From NCBI RefSeq assembly GCF_964186625.1, contig NZ_OZ075108.1, forward strand, positions 310,001 through 374,000: 64,000 bases of DNA. Reading direction: 5' to 3'. The translations under genes were made by a program, and so were the position numbers. Origin of the DNA: Asticcacaulis sp. MM231 (GTDB taxonomy: Bacteria > Pseudomonadota > Alphaproteobacteria > Caulobacterales > Caulobacteraceae). Below the pieces are notes generated by a model. The model was not told the DNA's origin. It was given only the letters and a program-made list of their open reading frames with translations, and searched no databases. Below, piece by piece: positions 23,484 to 32,756 of the stretch. Each line of letters starts with the position of its first letter. Positions within the stretch are counted from its first letter, which is position 1.

Positions 23484-24404
23484 CTATTCCTTGAGCTTTT
23501 CGGCCAGCAACCGGGCCTCAGCAGCACGGCTCGAACCGGCGCGCCAGATGACGACAATATCGCGGAAGGCGTGATCGGACGCAAGAGGGCGTACGCTGAC
23601 CTCGGATGACTTGATCAGGCCGGACTCGACCGCCATGGCCGGCAGCAGCGACACACCAAGACCGGAGCCGACCATCTGCACCAGGGTATTGAGCGACGTC
23701 GCCGCGAAGCCTCCGCCGTGCGAAGCCGTATAGGTCGACAGCGATTCCGAGGTGCCGGTGGGCGAGGTCCACGAACAGGCAGCCAGGGCATGATCGCGCA
23801 GGCAGTGACCATCCTCCAGCAGGATCAGTTCTTCGTGTTTCAGATCTTCCGGTGAGATGTGCGATCCCATCGACAGATGGTGGCCAAAGGGCGTGGCCGC
23901 CACGATCTCGTCCTTGCATATAAAGGCGCTGTCCAGCCCCGACAGATCGTAGGGCAGGGCGATGACAGCAGCATCGAGCGCACCGGATTTGAGCGAGGCA
24001 ATCAGGCGCGCGGTCTGGTCTTCGCGCAGGAACAGCCGCAGGTCGGGAAATTCGTGGCGCAGTTTGAGCAGGGCCTTGGGCAGCAGGAAGGGCGCCACGG
24101 TCGGGATGACCCCCAGCCGGAAACGGCCGGTGAGGGGCCGGTTGGCGCCGTGCGCCGCCTCGACCAGATCTTCCGTACGTGCCAGAATATCTTCCGAGCG
24201 CTTGAGCATTTCTTCGCCGACTGCCGTCAGGATCACCTGGCCGCGCGAGCGATCGACCACGCGTACACCCAGGATTTTCTCCAGTTCGGCGATGCCGGAA
24301 GAGAGGGCTGGCTGCGATACGAAGGCCGCTTCCGCTGCGCCGCCGAAACTCTTATGTTCGGCCAGCAGTTTAAGATATTGCAATTGTCTGAGGGTGGGGA
24401 GCAT
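23484..24404 (-). CDS. oxyR: LysR-family peroxide sensor OxyR
   Basis: 306 residues. Winged HTH 1-60 (MLPTLRQLQYLKLLAEHKSF ... SQPALSSGIAELE) and periplasmic-binding-like sensor 90-300. The redox pair Cys201 (EDGHCLRDHAL) and Cys210 has the same 9-residue spacing as the Cys199/Cys208 switch of the Escherichia coli protein. H2O2 would form the disulfide and activate ahp genes. Divergent from ahpD, and the shared intergenic region contains the motif noted at 24414-24428. Confidence 0.93.
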   Translation of the reverse strand: MLPTLRQLQYLKLLAEHKSFGGAAEAAFVSQPALSSGIAELEKILGVRVVDRSRGQVILTAVGEEMLKRSEDILARTEDLVEAAHGANRPLTGRFRLGVIPTVAPFLLPKALLKLRHEFPDLRLFLREDQTARLIASLKSGALDAAVIALPYDLSGLDSAFICKDEIVAATPFGHHLSMGSHISPEDLKHEELILLEDGHCLRDHALAACSWTSPTGTSESLSTYTASHGGGFAATSLNTLVQMVGSGLGVSLLPAMAVESGLIKSSEVSVRPLASDHAFRDIVVIWRAGSSRAAEARLLAEKLKE

Positions 24405-24413
24405 GAAGGCAAT

Positions 24414-24428
24414 ATAAGATCAATTTAT
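24414..24428. promoter_or_regulatory. Candidate OxyR site in the oxyR-ahpD intergenic region
   Basis: ATAAGATCAATTTAT, one base different from a second copy before ahpC (25032-25046). Like the half-box of the classical OxyR consensus it begins ATA and ends TAT over 15 bp. It sits 50 bp before the ahpD start and 10 bp before that of oxyR, so it could serve both autoregulation and activation. Confidence 0.55.
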
Positions 24429-24477
24429 TGAATTGTCAAAATTCATAACCACGTTTAATTCAAAGTCGAGTGACCCC

Positions 24478-25011
24478 ATGTCTATTGAAGCCCTGCAAAG
24501 CCTGATTCCCGCCTATGGCCGCGACCTGTCGCTCAATCTGAGCAATCTGCTGGCGGAAACGCTGCTAAGTGATCAGCAGAAGTGGGGCACCTTCCTGGCG
24601 TGCGCCCATGCCATCGGTGTGCCGGCGGTGGTGCAGAACATCGAGGCCGCCGCCGCGCAAGCGCTGACGTCGGAAGCCGTCACCGCAGCCAAGGCTGCCG
24701 CGGCGATCATGGGCATGAACAATGTCTATTTCCGCGCCCTGCATCTGATGCACAACAAAGAATACGAGACCCTGCGTTCGGGCCTGCGCATGAACGCCCT
24801 GACCAATCCCGGCGTCGATAAGGTCGATTTTGAGCTATGGGCACTGGCGGTCTCGGCGGTTAATGCCTGCGGCCTGTGCATGGATAGCCATGAAAAGGTG
24901 TTGCGTGGCCATGGCGTCAGCGCCGTGCAGGTGCAGGCCGCTTTGCGTATCGCCGCCACGGTCAACGCTATCTCGGCGGTGTTGCGCGCCGAAAGTGCCT
25001 TGCGGGCGTAA
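24478..25011 (+). CDS. ahpD: Alkylhydroperoxidase AhpD
   Basis: 177 residues, the usual length. The active-site CxxC with its His is ACGLCMDSHE (Cys131, Cys134, His138), and Glu119 region (DFELWALAVSAVNACGLC) supplies the proton relay. AhpD reduces AhpC, classically with lipoamide as electron source. Start ATG 24478; the frame is open upstream to 24433 but that codon lies over the promoter region. It lies between oxyR (divergent) and ahpC (same strand). Confidence 0.92.
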   Translation: MSIEALQSLIPAYGRDLSLNLSNLLAETLLSDQQKWGTFLACAHAIGVPAVVQNIEAAAAQALTSEAVTAAKAAAAIMGMNNVYFRALHLMHNKEYETLRSGLRMNALTNPGVDKVDFELWALAVSAVNACGLCMDSHEKVLRGHGVSAVQVQAALRIAATVNAISAVLRAESALRA

Positions 25012-25031
25012 AACCATCCGCACACGTCTCT

Positions 25032-25046
25032 ATAAGATAAATTTAT
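25032..25046. promoter_or_regulatory. Candidate OxyR site before ahpC
   Basis: ATAAGATAAATTTAT, matching the motif at 24414-24428 in 14 of 15 positions, in an AT-rich 135-bp gap between ahpD and ahpC. Implies that ahpC has its own peroxide-responsive promoter rather than only reading through from ahpD. Confidence 0.55.
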
Positions 25047-25146
25047 GCAAAAATAAAATAAAACAAATTTGCTCTATTGATTGTTTTGAGCGATTGTCCC
25101 CCTCGTACCGCTTAACCCGGTTCCACTCTTATCAAGGAAATATCCC

Positions 25147-25710
25147 ATGGCTCTCATCAACACCGCCATCAAGCCTTTCAAGGCCACCGCTTACAAGGCA
25201 GGCAAGTTCGTCGACATCTCCGACGCCGATACCAAGGGCAAGTGGTCCATCTTCTTCTTCTACCCGGCCGACTTTACCTTCGTCTGCCCGACCGAGCTGG
25301 AAGACCTGGCCGACAATTATCCGGAGCTGCAAAAGCTGAACGTTGAAGTGTTCTCGGTTTCGACCGACACGCACTTCTCGCACAAGGCCTGGCATGACAC
25401 CTCGCCCGCCATCGGGAAGATCAACTACTACATGGTTGGCGATCAATCCGGCACCATCACCAACAACTTCGACGTGATGCGTCCGGGCGTTGGTCTGGCT
25501 GACCGCGGCACCTTCCTGGTTGATCCGGACGGTATCATCCAGTTCATGGAAATCACCTCGGAAGGCGTCGGCCGTAACGCCACCGAACTGCTCCGCAAGG
25601 TCAAGGCTGCGCAATACGTCGCCTCGCACCCTGGCGAAGTCTGCCCGGCCAAGTGGGAAGAAGGTGAAAAGACGCTTGCGCCTTCGCTCGACCTCGTCGG
25701 CAAGATCTAA
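25147..25710 (+). CDS. ahpC: Alkyl hydroperoxide reductase subunit C (typical 2-Cys peroxiredoxin)
   Basis: 187 residues. Peroxidatic Cys47 in [13 protein letters not shown] and resolving Cys166 in [10 protein letters not shown]; the [16 protein letters not shown] segment and full length mark the AhpC/Prx1 type. Detoxifies H2O2 and organic peroxides with electrons from AhpF (and AhpD). Strong SD AAGGAAA before ATG 25147. Followed by two hairpins and then ahpF. Confidence 0.97.
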   Translation: MALINTAIKPFKATAYKAGKFVDISDADTKGKWSIFFFYPADFTFVCPTELEDLADNYPELQKLNVEVFSVSTDTHFSHKAWHDTSPAIGKINYYMVGDQSGTITNNFDVMRPGVGLADRGTFLVDPDGIIQFMEITSEGVGRNATELLRKVKAAQYVASHPGEVCPAKWEEGEKTLAPSLDLVGKI

Positions 25711-25714
25711 GGTA

Positions 25715-25772
25715 GTCATGGGGGAAATAAGCTTTCCCCCATGTGCCTCCTTTGAGGGGAGTTCGCTCCCCT
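25715..25772 (+). terminator. Two hairpins after ahpC
   Basis: CATGGGGGAAA-TAAGC-TTTCCCCCATG (25717-25743) is a perfect 11-bp stem. It is followed by GAGGGGAG-TTCG-CTCCCCTC (about 25754-25773), with an extra-stable UUCG tetraloop. No U-tract follows, so partial attenuation or 3' end protection of abundant ahpC mRNA before ahpF is more likely than full termination. Confidence 0.6.
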
Positions 25773-25800
25773 CATCATTATCCTTATCTGGGCTCTCCGA

Positions 25801-25843
25801 GCGCAATCCAAAAAGTGGCTACCGGTTTTTGGTTAAATTGCGC
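25801..25843. repeat. Extragenic palindrome between ahpC and ahpF
   Basis: GCGCAAT-CCAAAAA at the left pairs with TTTTTGG ... ATTGCGC at the right, around GTGGCTACCGG. Palindromes with GCGCAAT ends and AAAAGTGG cores are common extragenic repeats in alphaproteobacteria (established only as a general pattern). Only one copy was seen in this window. Confidence 0.6.
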
Positions 25844-25903
25844 GTCAAAAAAGAGCTTAAATATGGACAATGATTTCCCCCTATTTTCTAACGGAGTACC
25901 ACC

Positions 25904-27490
25904 ATGCTTGACGCAGGGATGAAGACGCAACTAAAAGCGTATCTGGAAAATCTCCGGATGCCGATTGAACTGGTCGCTACGGTCGATGACAGCGCGAAAT
26001 CGCGCGACATGCTGGACCTGCTGAACGATATCGTCGAGGCGTCCGGCAAGGTTTCGCTGAAGACCGATGGCAGCGACGCCCGCGTGCCGTCCTTCGCCAT
26101 CAATCGCCCGGGCACCGAGATCAGCGTTACCTTTGCCGGTTTGCCGATGGGCCACGAATTCACCTCTCTGGTGCTGGCGCTGCTGCAGGTCGGCGGCCAC
26201 CCGCCACGCGTCGAAGCCGATGTGATCGAGCAGGTCAAGGCGCTGGAGATCGACGGCGAACTGCGCTTCGAGACCTACTTCTCGCTGACCTGCCAGAACT
26301 GCCCGGACGTGGTGCAGGCGCTGAACCTGATGAGCGTGCTCAATCCCAAGATCAAGCACGTCGCCATCGACGGCGCCCTGTTCCAGGGCGAGGTCGAGGC
26401 GCGTCAGGTGATGGCCGTCCCCACCATTCTCATCAATGGCCAGCCTTTCGGTCAGGGCCGCATGGGGCTGGAGCAGATCCTCGCCAAGATCGATACGGGG
26501 GCTCAATCTCGCGAAGCCGCCAGGATCGATGCCAAGTCGGAATTCGACGTGCTCATCGTCGGTGGTGGTCCCGCCGGTGCTGCCGCTGCCGTCTATGCCG
26601 CCCGCAAGGGTATCCGCACCGGCGTGGTGGCTGAGCGCTTCGGTGGTCAGGTGCTCGATACCATGGCGATCGAGAACTTCATCTCGGTCTCGCATACCGA
26701 AGGTCCGAAACTGGCCACGGCGCTGGAGCAGCACGTCAGGGAATATGACGTCGATATTATGAACCTGCAAAAGGCGACGTCGCTGATCCCGGCCACCGAG
26801 CCCGGCGGTCTGGCTGAGGTGCGTCTGGAAAGCGGCGCTTCAGTGCGCGCCCGTACCGTCATCATCTCGACCGGCGCACGCTGGCGCCAGATGGGCGTGC
26901 CGGGCGAAGACCAGTACCGCAACAAGGGCGTGGCTTACTGCCCGCACTGTGACGGTCCGCTCTTCAAGGGCAAGCGCACGGCGGTGATCGGCGGCGGCAA
27001 TTCCGGCGTTGAAGCAGCCATCGATCTGGCCGGCATTGTGGCCCATGTCACCCTGCTCGAATTCGCCCCGGAACTGCGCGCCGACGCCGTGCTGCAACGC
27101 AAGCTCTACAGCCTGCCGAACGTGACGGTGATCACCAACGCCCAGACCACCGAAGTGCACGGTGACGGGGCCAAGGTGACGGCCCTGTCGTACAAGGATC
27201 GTATCCACGAAACGGCCCACACGATTGAGCTGGAAGGGATCTTCGTCCAGATCGGCCTGCTGCCCAATACCGAATGGCTCAAAGGCACCATCAACCTGTC
27301 GCCGCGTGGTGAAATCGAGATCGATGATCGCGGTGAGACCTCGGCGCACGGCATCTTCGCCGCCGGTGACGCCACGACTGTGCCGTATAAGCAGATCATC
27401 ATCGCCATGGGCGAAGGCTCCAAAGCGGGGCTGTCGGCTTTCGATCACCTGATCCGCACGAGCCTGCCGATTGATATCGCGGCGGAGTAG
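25904..27490 (+). CDS. ahpF: Alkyl hydroperoxide reductase subunit F
   Basis: 528 residues. N-terminal tandem thioredoxin-fold domain with CQNC (Cys130, Cys133) in [15 protein letters not shown]-binding segment [20 protein letters not shown] (about 215-235), redox centre [10 protein letters not shown] (Cys346, Cys349), NAD(P)H-binding [14 protein letters not shown] and a terminal FAD contact [16 protein letters not shown]. Passes electrons from NADH to AhpC. ATG follows GGAGTACCACC. Terminator at 27555-27590. Confidence 0.97.
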   Translation: MLDAGMKTQLKAYLENLRMPIELVATVDDSAKSRDMLDLLNDIVEASGKVSLKTDGSDARVPSFAINRPGTEISVTFAGLPMGHEFTSLVLALLQVGGHPPRVEADVIEQVKALEIDGELRFETYFSLTCQNCPDVVQALNLMSVLNPKIKHVAIDGALFQGEVEARQVMAVPTILINGQPFGQGRMGLEQILAKIDTGAQSREAARIDAKSEFDVLIVGGGPAGAAAAVYAARKGIRTGVVAERFGGQVLDTMAIENFISVSHTEGPKLATALEQHVREYDVDIMNLQKATSLIPATEPGGLAEVRLESGASVRARTVIISTGARWRQMGVPGEDQYRNKGVAYCPHCDGPLFKGKRTAVIGGGNSGVEAAIDLAGIVAHVTLLEFAPELRADAVLQRKLYSLPNVTVITNAQTTEVHGDGAKVTALSYKDRIHETAHTIELEGIFVQIGLLPNTEWLKGTINLSPRGEIEIDDRGETSAHGIFAAGDATTVPYKQIIIAMGEGSKAGLSAFDHLIRTSLPIDIAAE

Positions 27491-27554
27491 GTTAAGGGCA
27501 GGAGGCGCGGCCTCCTGGACCTCGGAACTCGACAGTGTTTAATCGCTTAATACT

Positions 27555-27590
27555 AAAAAAGCCGGGCCCTTTAGAGGTCCGGCTTTTTTT
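27555..27590. terminator. Bidirectional intrinsic terminator
   Basis: AAAAAA-GCCGGGCC-CTTTAGA-GGTCCGGC-TTTTTTT. Serves ahpF on the plus strand and, because of the A-run, can also serve the convergent gumN-like gene. Confidence 0.85.
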
Positions 27591-27618
27591 GCATTATACA
27601 AATAGATACGGTTCAGTT

Positions 27619-27648
27619 TCGGGGTCAAGGGGTCTGCGACCCCTTGCC
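27619..27648. repeat. Partial copy of the dispersed hairpin element
   Basis: GGGGTCAAGGGGTCTGCGACCCCTTG forms a hairpin whose core GGGGTC-TGC-GACCCC is the same as that of the GTGGGGTCCGCGACCCCAC arms at 8550 and 32764. Lies at the 3' end of the gumN-like gene. Confidence 0.5.
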
Positions 27649-27653
27649 TTTGT

Positions 27654-28586
27654 CTAATCCCTCGGATTCGACACGTCGTACCCTTGCGCGCGCAACTGAT
27701 CGAGTACCCCGCCCTTGCGTAGTAAAAGCGCCAGAGGAAAGACGGCGACGGTTTTGCCGGGTTTGTTGAGCGCGGTGGTGACGGCGCGGGCGGAATTGGT
27801 GACGCTGCGATCCATCATGGCGGCGGCCTGCGGCGAACCGGACAGGCATTTCAGCAAGGTCGATCCCTGATAGTGGCGGCGCACCGTGGCGATATCACCA
27901 ACCGCCCAGGCTTTCGCGGCCAGAGGCGCGCGATCCAGATTGAAGTCGATATCATCGAGCGTGTAGCGCAGGCAATCCTGACCAGCCCTGTTATCCATGG
28001 CGTTCACGGCCTTGAAGATCGGCCCTATATCATACCGTCCGGCCGACTTAACCGGTACGCCCGCCTGTCCGGCCAGACGGCGCACGGTCGACAGCGTGGC
28101 GTCATCGCTTAAGGCCAGCTTTTGCAGCACCTCGCGGCGCAGACGGGCGCCGGCCCAGACTGGCTTGTCGCGGGCGAAATCCTTGATCGGAACGCCGGCA
28201 CGCCTGGCTGTGGTCTCATAGCGGGCGTAAAGTTCCGGCGGCAAAGCGTCTTTCAGGTTCTGACGATTGGGCAGACCCTTCTTCGACATCATCATCCACA
28301 TATCGCCGATGCCGGTGCTGCTGTCCGCCGGTGTGATCAGCCAGTTGGCGCCGCGCAAGGCGCCTTCGACGCGCTTCGTGCTCCACACTTGTTTCTTCGG
28401 AAAAACCGGAAGTATGCCGAGAATGATAACCTGCGAGTCGCCTTTGGTAACGCGCCACAGGGCGGGGCCAACCGCTGCCTTGCCGCGCACCACCACCTCG
28501 GTTTCCGGCCAGGCTTCCTGCGCCACGGCCATAGGCGGCAGGGCGAGCATGACCGTCAGGGCGAGGAAAAGAGCTTTCAGGGACAT
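27654..28586 (-). CDS. TraB/GumN-family exported protein (paralog 1)
   Basis: 310 residues. Signal peptide MSLKALFLALTVMLALPPMA with AVAQ cleavage. The body matches the TraB/GumN family pattern: WRVTKGDSQVIILGILPVFP (usually LWxVxxGxxxxxLLGTxH), a middle helical part, and the end KPGKTVAVFPLALLLRKGGV LDQLRAQGYDV. GumN-type proteins sit in polysaccharide loci and may be metallopeptidase-like, but the His of GTxH is replaced here (GILPVFP), so catalysis is doubtful. Same strand and same design as paralog 2 upstream (28638-29598). Confidence 0.75.
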   Translation of the reverse strand: MSLKALFLALTVMLALPPMAVAQEAWPETEVVVRGKAAVGPALWRVTKGDSQVIILGILPVFPKKQVWSTKRVEGALRGANWLITPADSSTGIGDMWMMMSKKGLPNRQNLKDALPPELYARYETTARRAGVPIKDFARDKPVWAGARLRREVLQKLALSDDATLSTVRRLAGQAGVPVKSAGRYDIGPIFKAVNAMDNRAGQDCLRYTLDDIDFNLDRAPLAAKAWAVGDIATVRRHYQGSTLLKCLSGSPQAAAMMDRSVTNSARAVTTALNKPGKTVAVFPLALLLRKGGVLDQLRAQGYDVSNPRD

Positions 28587-28637
28587 GGCATTTTCCAGGG
28601 AATGAAAACGTCAGTTTACGTGACTTCTGTGACTCTT

Positions 28638-29598
28638 TTATTGGGCGGGCGAGGTCACCACGACACCGGCGGCGCGCAGACGATCGAGCACGCCATCCTT
28701 GCGCAGCAGATCGCTGAAAGGCACGACCGCCAGGCTCTTGCCAGGGGTTTTCAACGCCTCTTCAATGGCTGTGGTCATGCCGCCGATGAAGAGAGCATCG
28801 TATTGCTGGCCCCATTCCGGTGTCGACAGATTGCAGGTCAGGAGGGCGGACTCGCGATATTGCGACAGGGCGGTCTTGACGTCGCCTTGCGCCCACGCCT
28901 GCGCCATACCCGGCAGGACGGTGAGGTTATAGTCGATACCATCGAGAAAGGTGTTGAAGCAGGCCCTATTGGCCTCGGCATCGAGCTTGAGCCACTGATC
29001 GGAGAGGGTGTCGGCATTGACCGTATAGGCGATGCGCGACGCCACACCGGCATTGGCGGCCAAAGCGGTGACCTGACGCACGATGTCGTAGCGACGGATA
29101 TGGTTTTCTGCCAGCACATCGGAAAAAAGCTCCATGCCGGCGCGCATTGGAATCTTGTAGGCGTAATCGCTGGCCCTGAGGCCTGACGTGTGTGCCACGA
29201 CCTTTTCAAAGCGGGCATAGGCCGCGGGCGGCACAAGATCGTAAAGATAGGTGCCGCTTGGCAGTTCGGAGCCTTTGAGCCAGCGCTTGCCGGCGATGTC
29301 GCCACCGCGCGAGGCGCCCGGCACGATGACGTAGCGCGCGCCCTTGAGCAGGCGCTTCACGCGGGTGGTGTCCCAGGTCAGGCTTTCCGGGGTTTCGGCG
29401 AGCGTACCCAACACCCATACGCTGGATTGGCCGCGCGTCAGCTTCCACATGGCCGGGCCGGCGACCTTGGCGCGCACGACCACCTCGGTGACGTCGGACC
29501 AGGCTTGCGGTTCTGGTGTTTGGGCCGAAATCTTGGGCATGCGCGCCAGCGGCCAGCAGCATCCCCAGAAACACCAGTGCCGCAAGCCGTCCGATCAT
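28638..29598 (-). CDS. TraB/GumN-family protein (paralog 2), frameshift at the signal peptide
   Basis: From ATG 29598 one frame encodes a normal signal peptide (MIGRLAALVFLGMLLAAGAH, then AQ), while the mature protein (TPEPQAWSDVTEVVVRAKVA ...) is in the next frame; the two meet near 29530-29550. As it stands, the body can be read only from internal starts (29585 or MPKISAQ at about 29540), which give no proper export signal. The body is family-like: MWKLTRGQSSVWVLGTLAET and KTPGKSLAVVPFSDLLRKDG VLDRLRAAG. The start 29598 lies 1 base from the murI stop. Either a recent one-base indel or a sequence error. Confidence 0.7.
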
Positions 29599-29599
29599 A

Positions 29600-30467
29600 T
29601 CAGCCCACCACGGCGGCGGTGGATTCGAAGGTCAGGGGCGCTCCCCAGAAGGCTTCGATCAGGCGGGACTGCGTACGCGGTACGCCGGTGGTGAGGAAGG
29701 TGCGGCGGCCGGTATCCCCAATGGTATATTCCGGATGGCGCTCGATATACTCGGCCAGTGCCTTAGACACTGGCGCAGGCTGATGGATCAGCGGGGTGCC
29801 GGCGGGCAGGTGTTCGCGGAACAGATCGGCGACGATTTCATAATGGGTGCAGCCGAGAATGGCGCGATCCGGGTAGCGGCCGATGCGGATTTTCAGAACT
29901 CTCGACATGGCCCTTGATCTTGGCCGAAAGATCTTCGCGCGGTGCATCGCGTTCAATCAGATCGGCCAGACCCGAACAGGCCTCGGTGAAAACAGCCAGG
30001 TCCTGACGGCGCTTGTCGATCTCGATTTCATAGACGCGCGAACGGGCGGTGGCGACGGTCGAGAAAACACCGACAACATCCAGTTTCTGGATCTTTTCAC
30101 CACGGCGCTCGGCCTCGTGTTCCCACGGCAGACCGGTGGCGGCCTCGATGGTCGGCACTATGATGCCCAGCACATTGACAGGACGCTTGTAGGTTTTGCG
30201 AAATTGCGCCAGCCATGTCGATTGCAGGCGGCGCAGGGCGACGGCAGAGGCGGTGTTGCAGGCCAGCACGACCAGCGAGGCGCCGGCCTCGAACAGCGTT
30301 TCGCAGCCCTGACGCGTCAGCTCGACGATCTCTTCGCCGCTCTTATCGCCATAGGGTGTGTTCTTCTGGTCGGCGAGATAGATGAAATCGGCCTGGGGCA
30401 TCCGGTCGACCAGCGCGCGATGGATGCTCAAACCGCCGATGCCGGAATCAAAAACGCCGATCGCCAT
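29600..30467 (-). pseudogene. murI: Glutamate racemase, interrupted by a frameshift
   Basis: MurI makes D-glutamate for peptidoglycan. The first frame (30467 down to about 29890) has DSGIGGLSIHRALVDRMPQA, LADQKNTPYG and the catalytic Cys70 (VVLACNTASAVA). The second part, with the second catalytic Cys (AILGCTHYEIVADLF), continues in another frame from about 29905 to 29600. The slip lies within about 29885-29905: frame 1 reads KGHVESSENPH and frame 2 reads RVLKIRIGRYPDR. Together they give a racemase of normal length (about 288 residues). As written the gene would not make active enzyme, so a sequence error or a second racemase/D-amino acid transaminase elsewhere is implied. Confidence 0.8.
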
Positions 30468-30615
30468 ACATAGTATCCTATATTACTAAAACTTAATTTG
30501 GCCGCATATCGTATGCAGCCTAGTGGTCTGATTCCTACGATTTTTGCCAGCCGTCGTAAACAGGCGTATGGGTCACAAAAGAGTCAAAAGTGTCACCCCC
30601 TAAGAGAACTTCACC

Positions 30616-32751
30616 ATGTCGAATATGAACCGTCGCGCTGCTCTTAGCCTGATGGCCGGCACCAGCGCCGCTGCCTTCGTTACCCCTGCATTTGCACACT
30701 CTGAAACTATGGGAGGCGCAGCCATCGCCACAGCTTATCTGACCCAGCCCTGGACCGGTCCCTATGGTGGTGTTCCGCCCTTCGACAAGGTGAAGATCGC
30801 CGATTTCGAGCCCGCCACCCTGGCCGCCATGGACGCCACGCGCGCGGAGATCAAGGCGATCACCATGAAGCGTTCAGCCCCGACCTTCGAGAGCATTATC
30901 GAGCCGTTTGAAGTGTCCGGTGCGGCCTATGATCGCGTCGGTTCTGTTTACAGTGTGTGGGACTCAAACCTCTCGACCGGCGGCTTCCCGGACGTTTCCG
31001 CCAAACTGTCGCCGATCAAGGCGGCTTTTGGTGATGAGATCACGCAGAATGCCGACCTCTTCCAGCGCATCGAGACGGTCTATAACAACCGTGCTCAGTT
31101 CAAGCTCAATCCGCAGCAGGATCGCCTGTTGTGGAAGAAGTACAACGGCTTTGTCCGCGCCGGCGCCAAGCTTTCGCCCGAACAGAAGAAAGAAGTGGCT
31201 GACATCAATCAGCAACTGGCCACCCTGTTCAACACCTTCGCCAACAATCTGAAGCACGACGAGGCGCAGGCGACCTTCATCACCAAGGACGATCTGGCCG
31301 GCCTGCCGGAAAACTTCGTCGCTGCCCTGGCCTCGAAGGCCAAGGATCTCGGCAAGGACGGCCTCTATGCCGTGCAGAACACGCGCTCGGCCATGGAGCC
31401 CTTCACCACCTATTCCACCCGCCGCGATCTGCGTGAAAAGGTGTGGACCGCCTACATCATGCGCGGCGACAACAACGATCAGTGGGACAACAAGAAGATT
31501 GGCGCCCAGATCCTCAAGCTGCGGGCAAAGCGCGCCAAGCTCTACGGTTACCCGACGCACGCCCACTGGCGCCTCGAAGTCGCCATGGCCAAGACGCCGG
31601 AAAACGCCATGAACCTGATGGAGGCGGTGTGGGGACCGGCGGTCAATCGCGTCAACGAGGAAGTGGCCGACATGCAAAAGATCGCGGATTCGGAAGGTGC
31701 CAACATTACCATCGCACCGTGGGATTACCGCTTCTATTCCGAGAAGGTGAAGAAGGCGAAGTACGATCTCGACGAGTCGGAAGTGAAGCCCTATCTCCAG
31801 CTCGACAAGATGCAGGACGCCATGTTCTGGACCGCCAACAAGATGTACGGCTTCGAGTTCGTCAAGGTGAACGACGTGCCGGTCTTCCACCCGGATGTGA
31901 CGACCTACAAGGTGCTGCGCGCCGGCAAGCAGGTCGGTGTCTGGTATTATGATCCCTATGCGCGCGAAGGTAAGTCTTCCGGCGCGTGGGAAACCGAGTA
32001 TCAGGGCCAGTCCCATATGCTGGGCCACATCTGCATCTGCTCGAACAACTGCAATTTCATCAAGGCTGAGCCCGGCAAGCCGATCCTGATCTCATGGGAT
32101 GACGCCGAAACCATGTTCCATGAGTTTGGTCACGCGCTCCACGCCCTGTCATCCAATGCCTATTACCCATCGCAGGGCGGCACCAACACGGCGACCGATT
32201 TCGTCGAGTTCCCGTCGCAGCTCAACGAACACTGGCTACCCCTGCCGGTGGTGCTGAACCAGTTCGCCATCCATTATGAAACCGGCAAGCCGATGCCGGC
32301 CGAATTGCAGGCCAAGCTGGTCAAGTCGTCGAAGTTCAATCAGGGCTTCGCCACGGTCGAATACCTGGCGTGTGCCCTGATCGACATGATGTATCACCTG
32401 GCCGGCGATACCGATATCGACATCGTTGGGTTTGAAAAGACCGAACTGGCCAAGCTGAACATGCCGAAGGAAATCGTCATGCGTCACCGCCCGACGCAGT
32501 TTGCGCACATCTTCGCCGATGACGGTTATTCAGCGGGTTATTACAGCTATCTGTGGTCGGACGCTCTGGTGGCCGATGCCTATGAGAAGTTCATGAAGGA
32601 GGGCGGGCCATTTGAAGGTCCTACCGCCAAGCATTATTTCGAGACTATTCTCAGCGTGGGTGACACCCTTCCGCAGGACGTGGCCTATCGCAATTTCCTC
32701 GGCCGCGATGTGCAGCGTGATGCGCTGATGCGGCTGCGTGGCTTCGCTTAA
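30616..32751 (+). CDS. M3-family zinc oligopeptidase, exported (Dcp-like)
   Basis: 711 residues. A Tat-like leader (MSNMNRRAALSLMAGTSAAA FVTPAFA|H) precedes a thimet-oligopeptidase/dipeptidyl-carboxypeptidase body. The zinc site is HEFGHALH (His502, Glu503, His506), followed by the family's NTATDFVEFPSQLNEHW. A C-terminal IFADDGYSAGYYSYLWSDAL matches the substrate-binding Tyr loop. Cleaves dipeptides from short peptides in the periplasm. Unusual is a Cys-rich LGHICICSNNCNF before the zinc site, where VVxNNxNF is usual. Single gene with a strong terminator after it. Confidence 0.93.
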   Translation: MSNMNRRAALSLMAGTSAAAFVTPAFAHSETMGGAAIATAYLTQPWTGPYGGVPPFDKVKIADFEPATLAAMDATRAEIKAITMKRSAPTFESIIEPFEVSGAAYDRVGSVYSVWDSNLSTGGFPDVSAKLSPIKAAFGDEITQNADLFQRIETVYNNRAQFKLNPQQDRLLWKKYNGFVRAGAKLSPEQKKEVADINQQLATLFNTFANNLKHDEAQATFITKDDLAGLPENFVAALASKAKDLGKDGLYAVQNTRSAMEPFTTYSTRRDLREKVWTAYIMRGDNNDQWDNKKIGAQILKLRAKRAKLYGYPTHAHWRLEVAMAKTPENAMNLMEAVWGPAVNRVNEEVADMQKIADSEGANITIAPWDYRFYSEKVKKAKYDLDESEVKPYLQLDKMQDAMFWTANKMYGFEFVKVNDVPVFHPDVTTYKVLRAGKQVGVWYYDPYAREGKSSGAWETEYQGQSHMLGHICICSNNCNFIKAEPGKPILISWDDAETMFHEFGHALHALSSNAYYPSQGGTNTATDFVEFPSQLNEHWLPLPVVLNQFAIHYETGKPMPAELQAKLVKSSKFNQGFATVEYLACALIDMMYHLAGDTDIDIVGFEKTELAKLNMPKEIVMRHRPTQFAHIFADDGYSAGYYSYLWSDALVADAYEKFMKEGGPFEGPTAKHYFETILSVGDTLPQDVAYRNFLGRDVQRDALMRLRGFA

Positions 32752-32756
32752 GCTTA

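Noticed and set aside
30964..32028. A 354-codon minus-strand frame within the M3 peptidase
   Set aside because: Shadow of a strongly conserved peptidase gene; composition and lack of motifs argue against coding.
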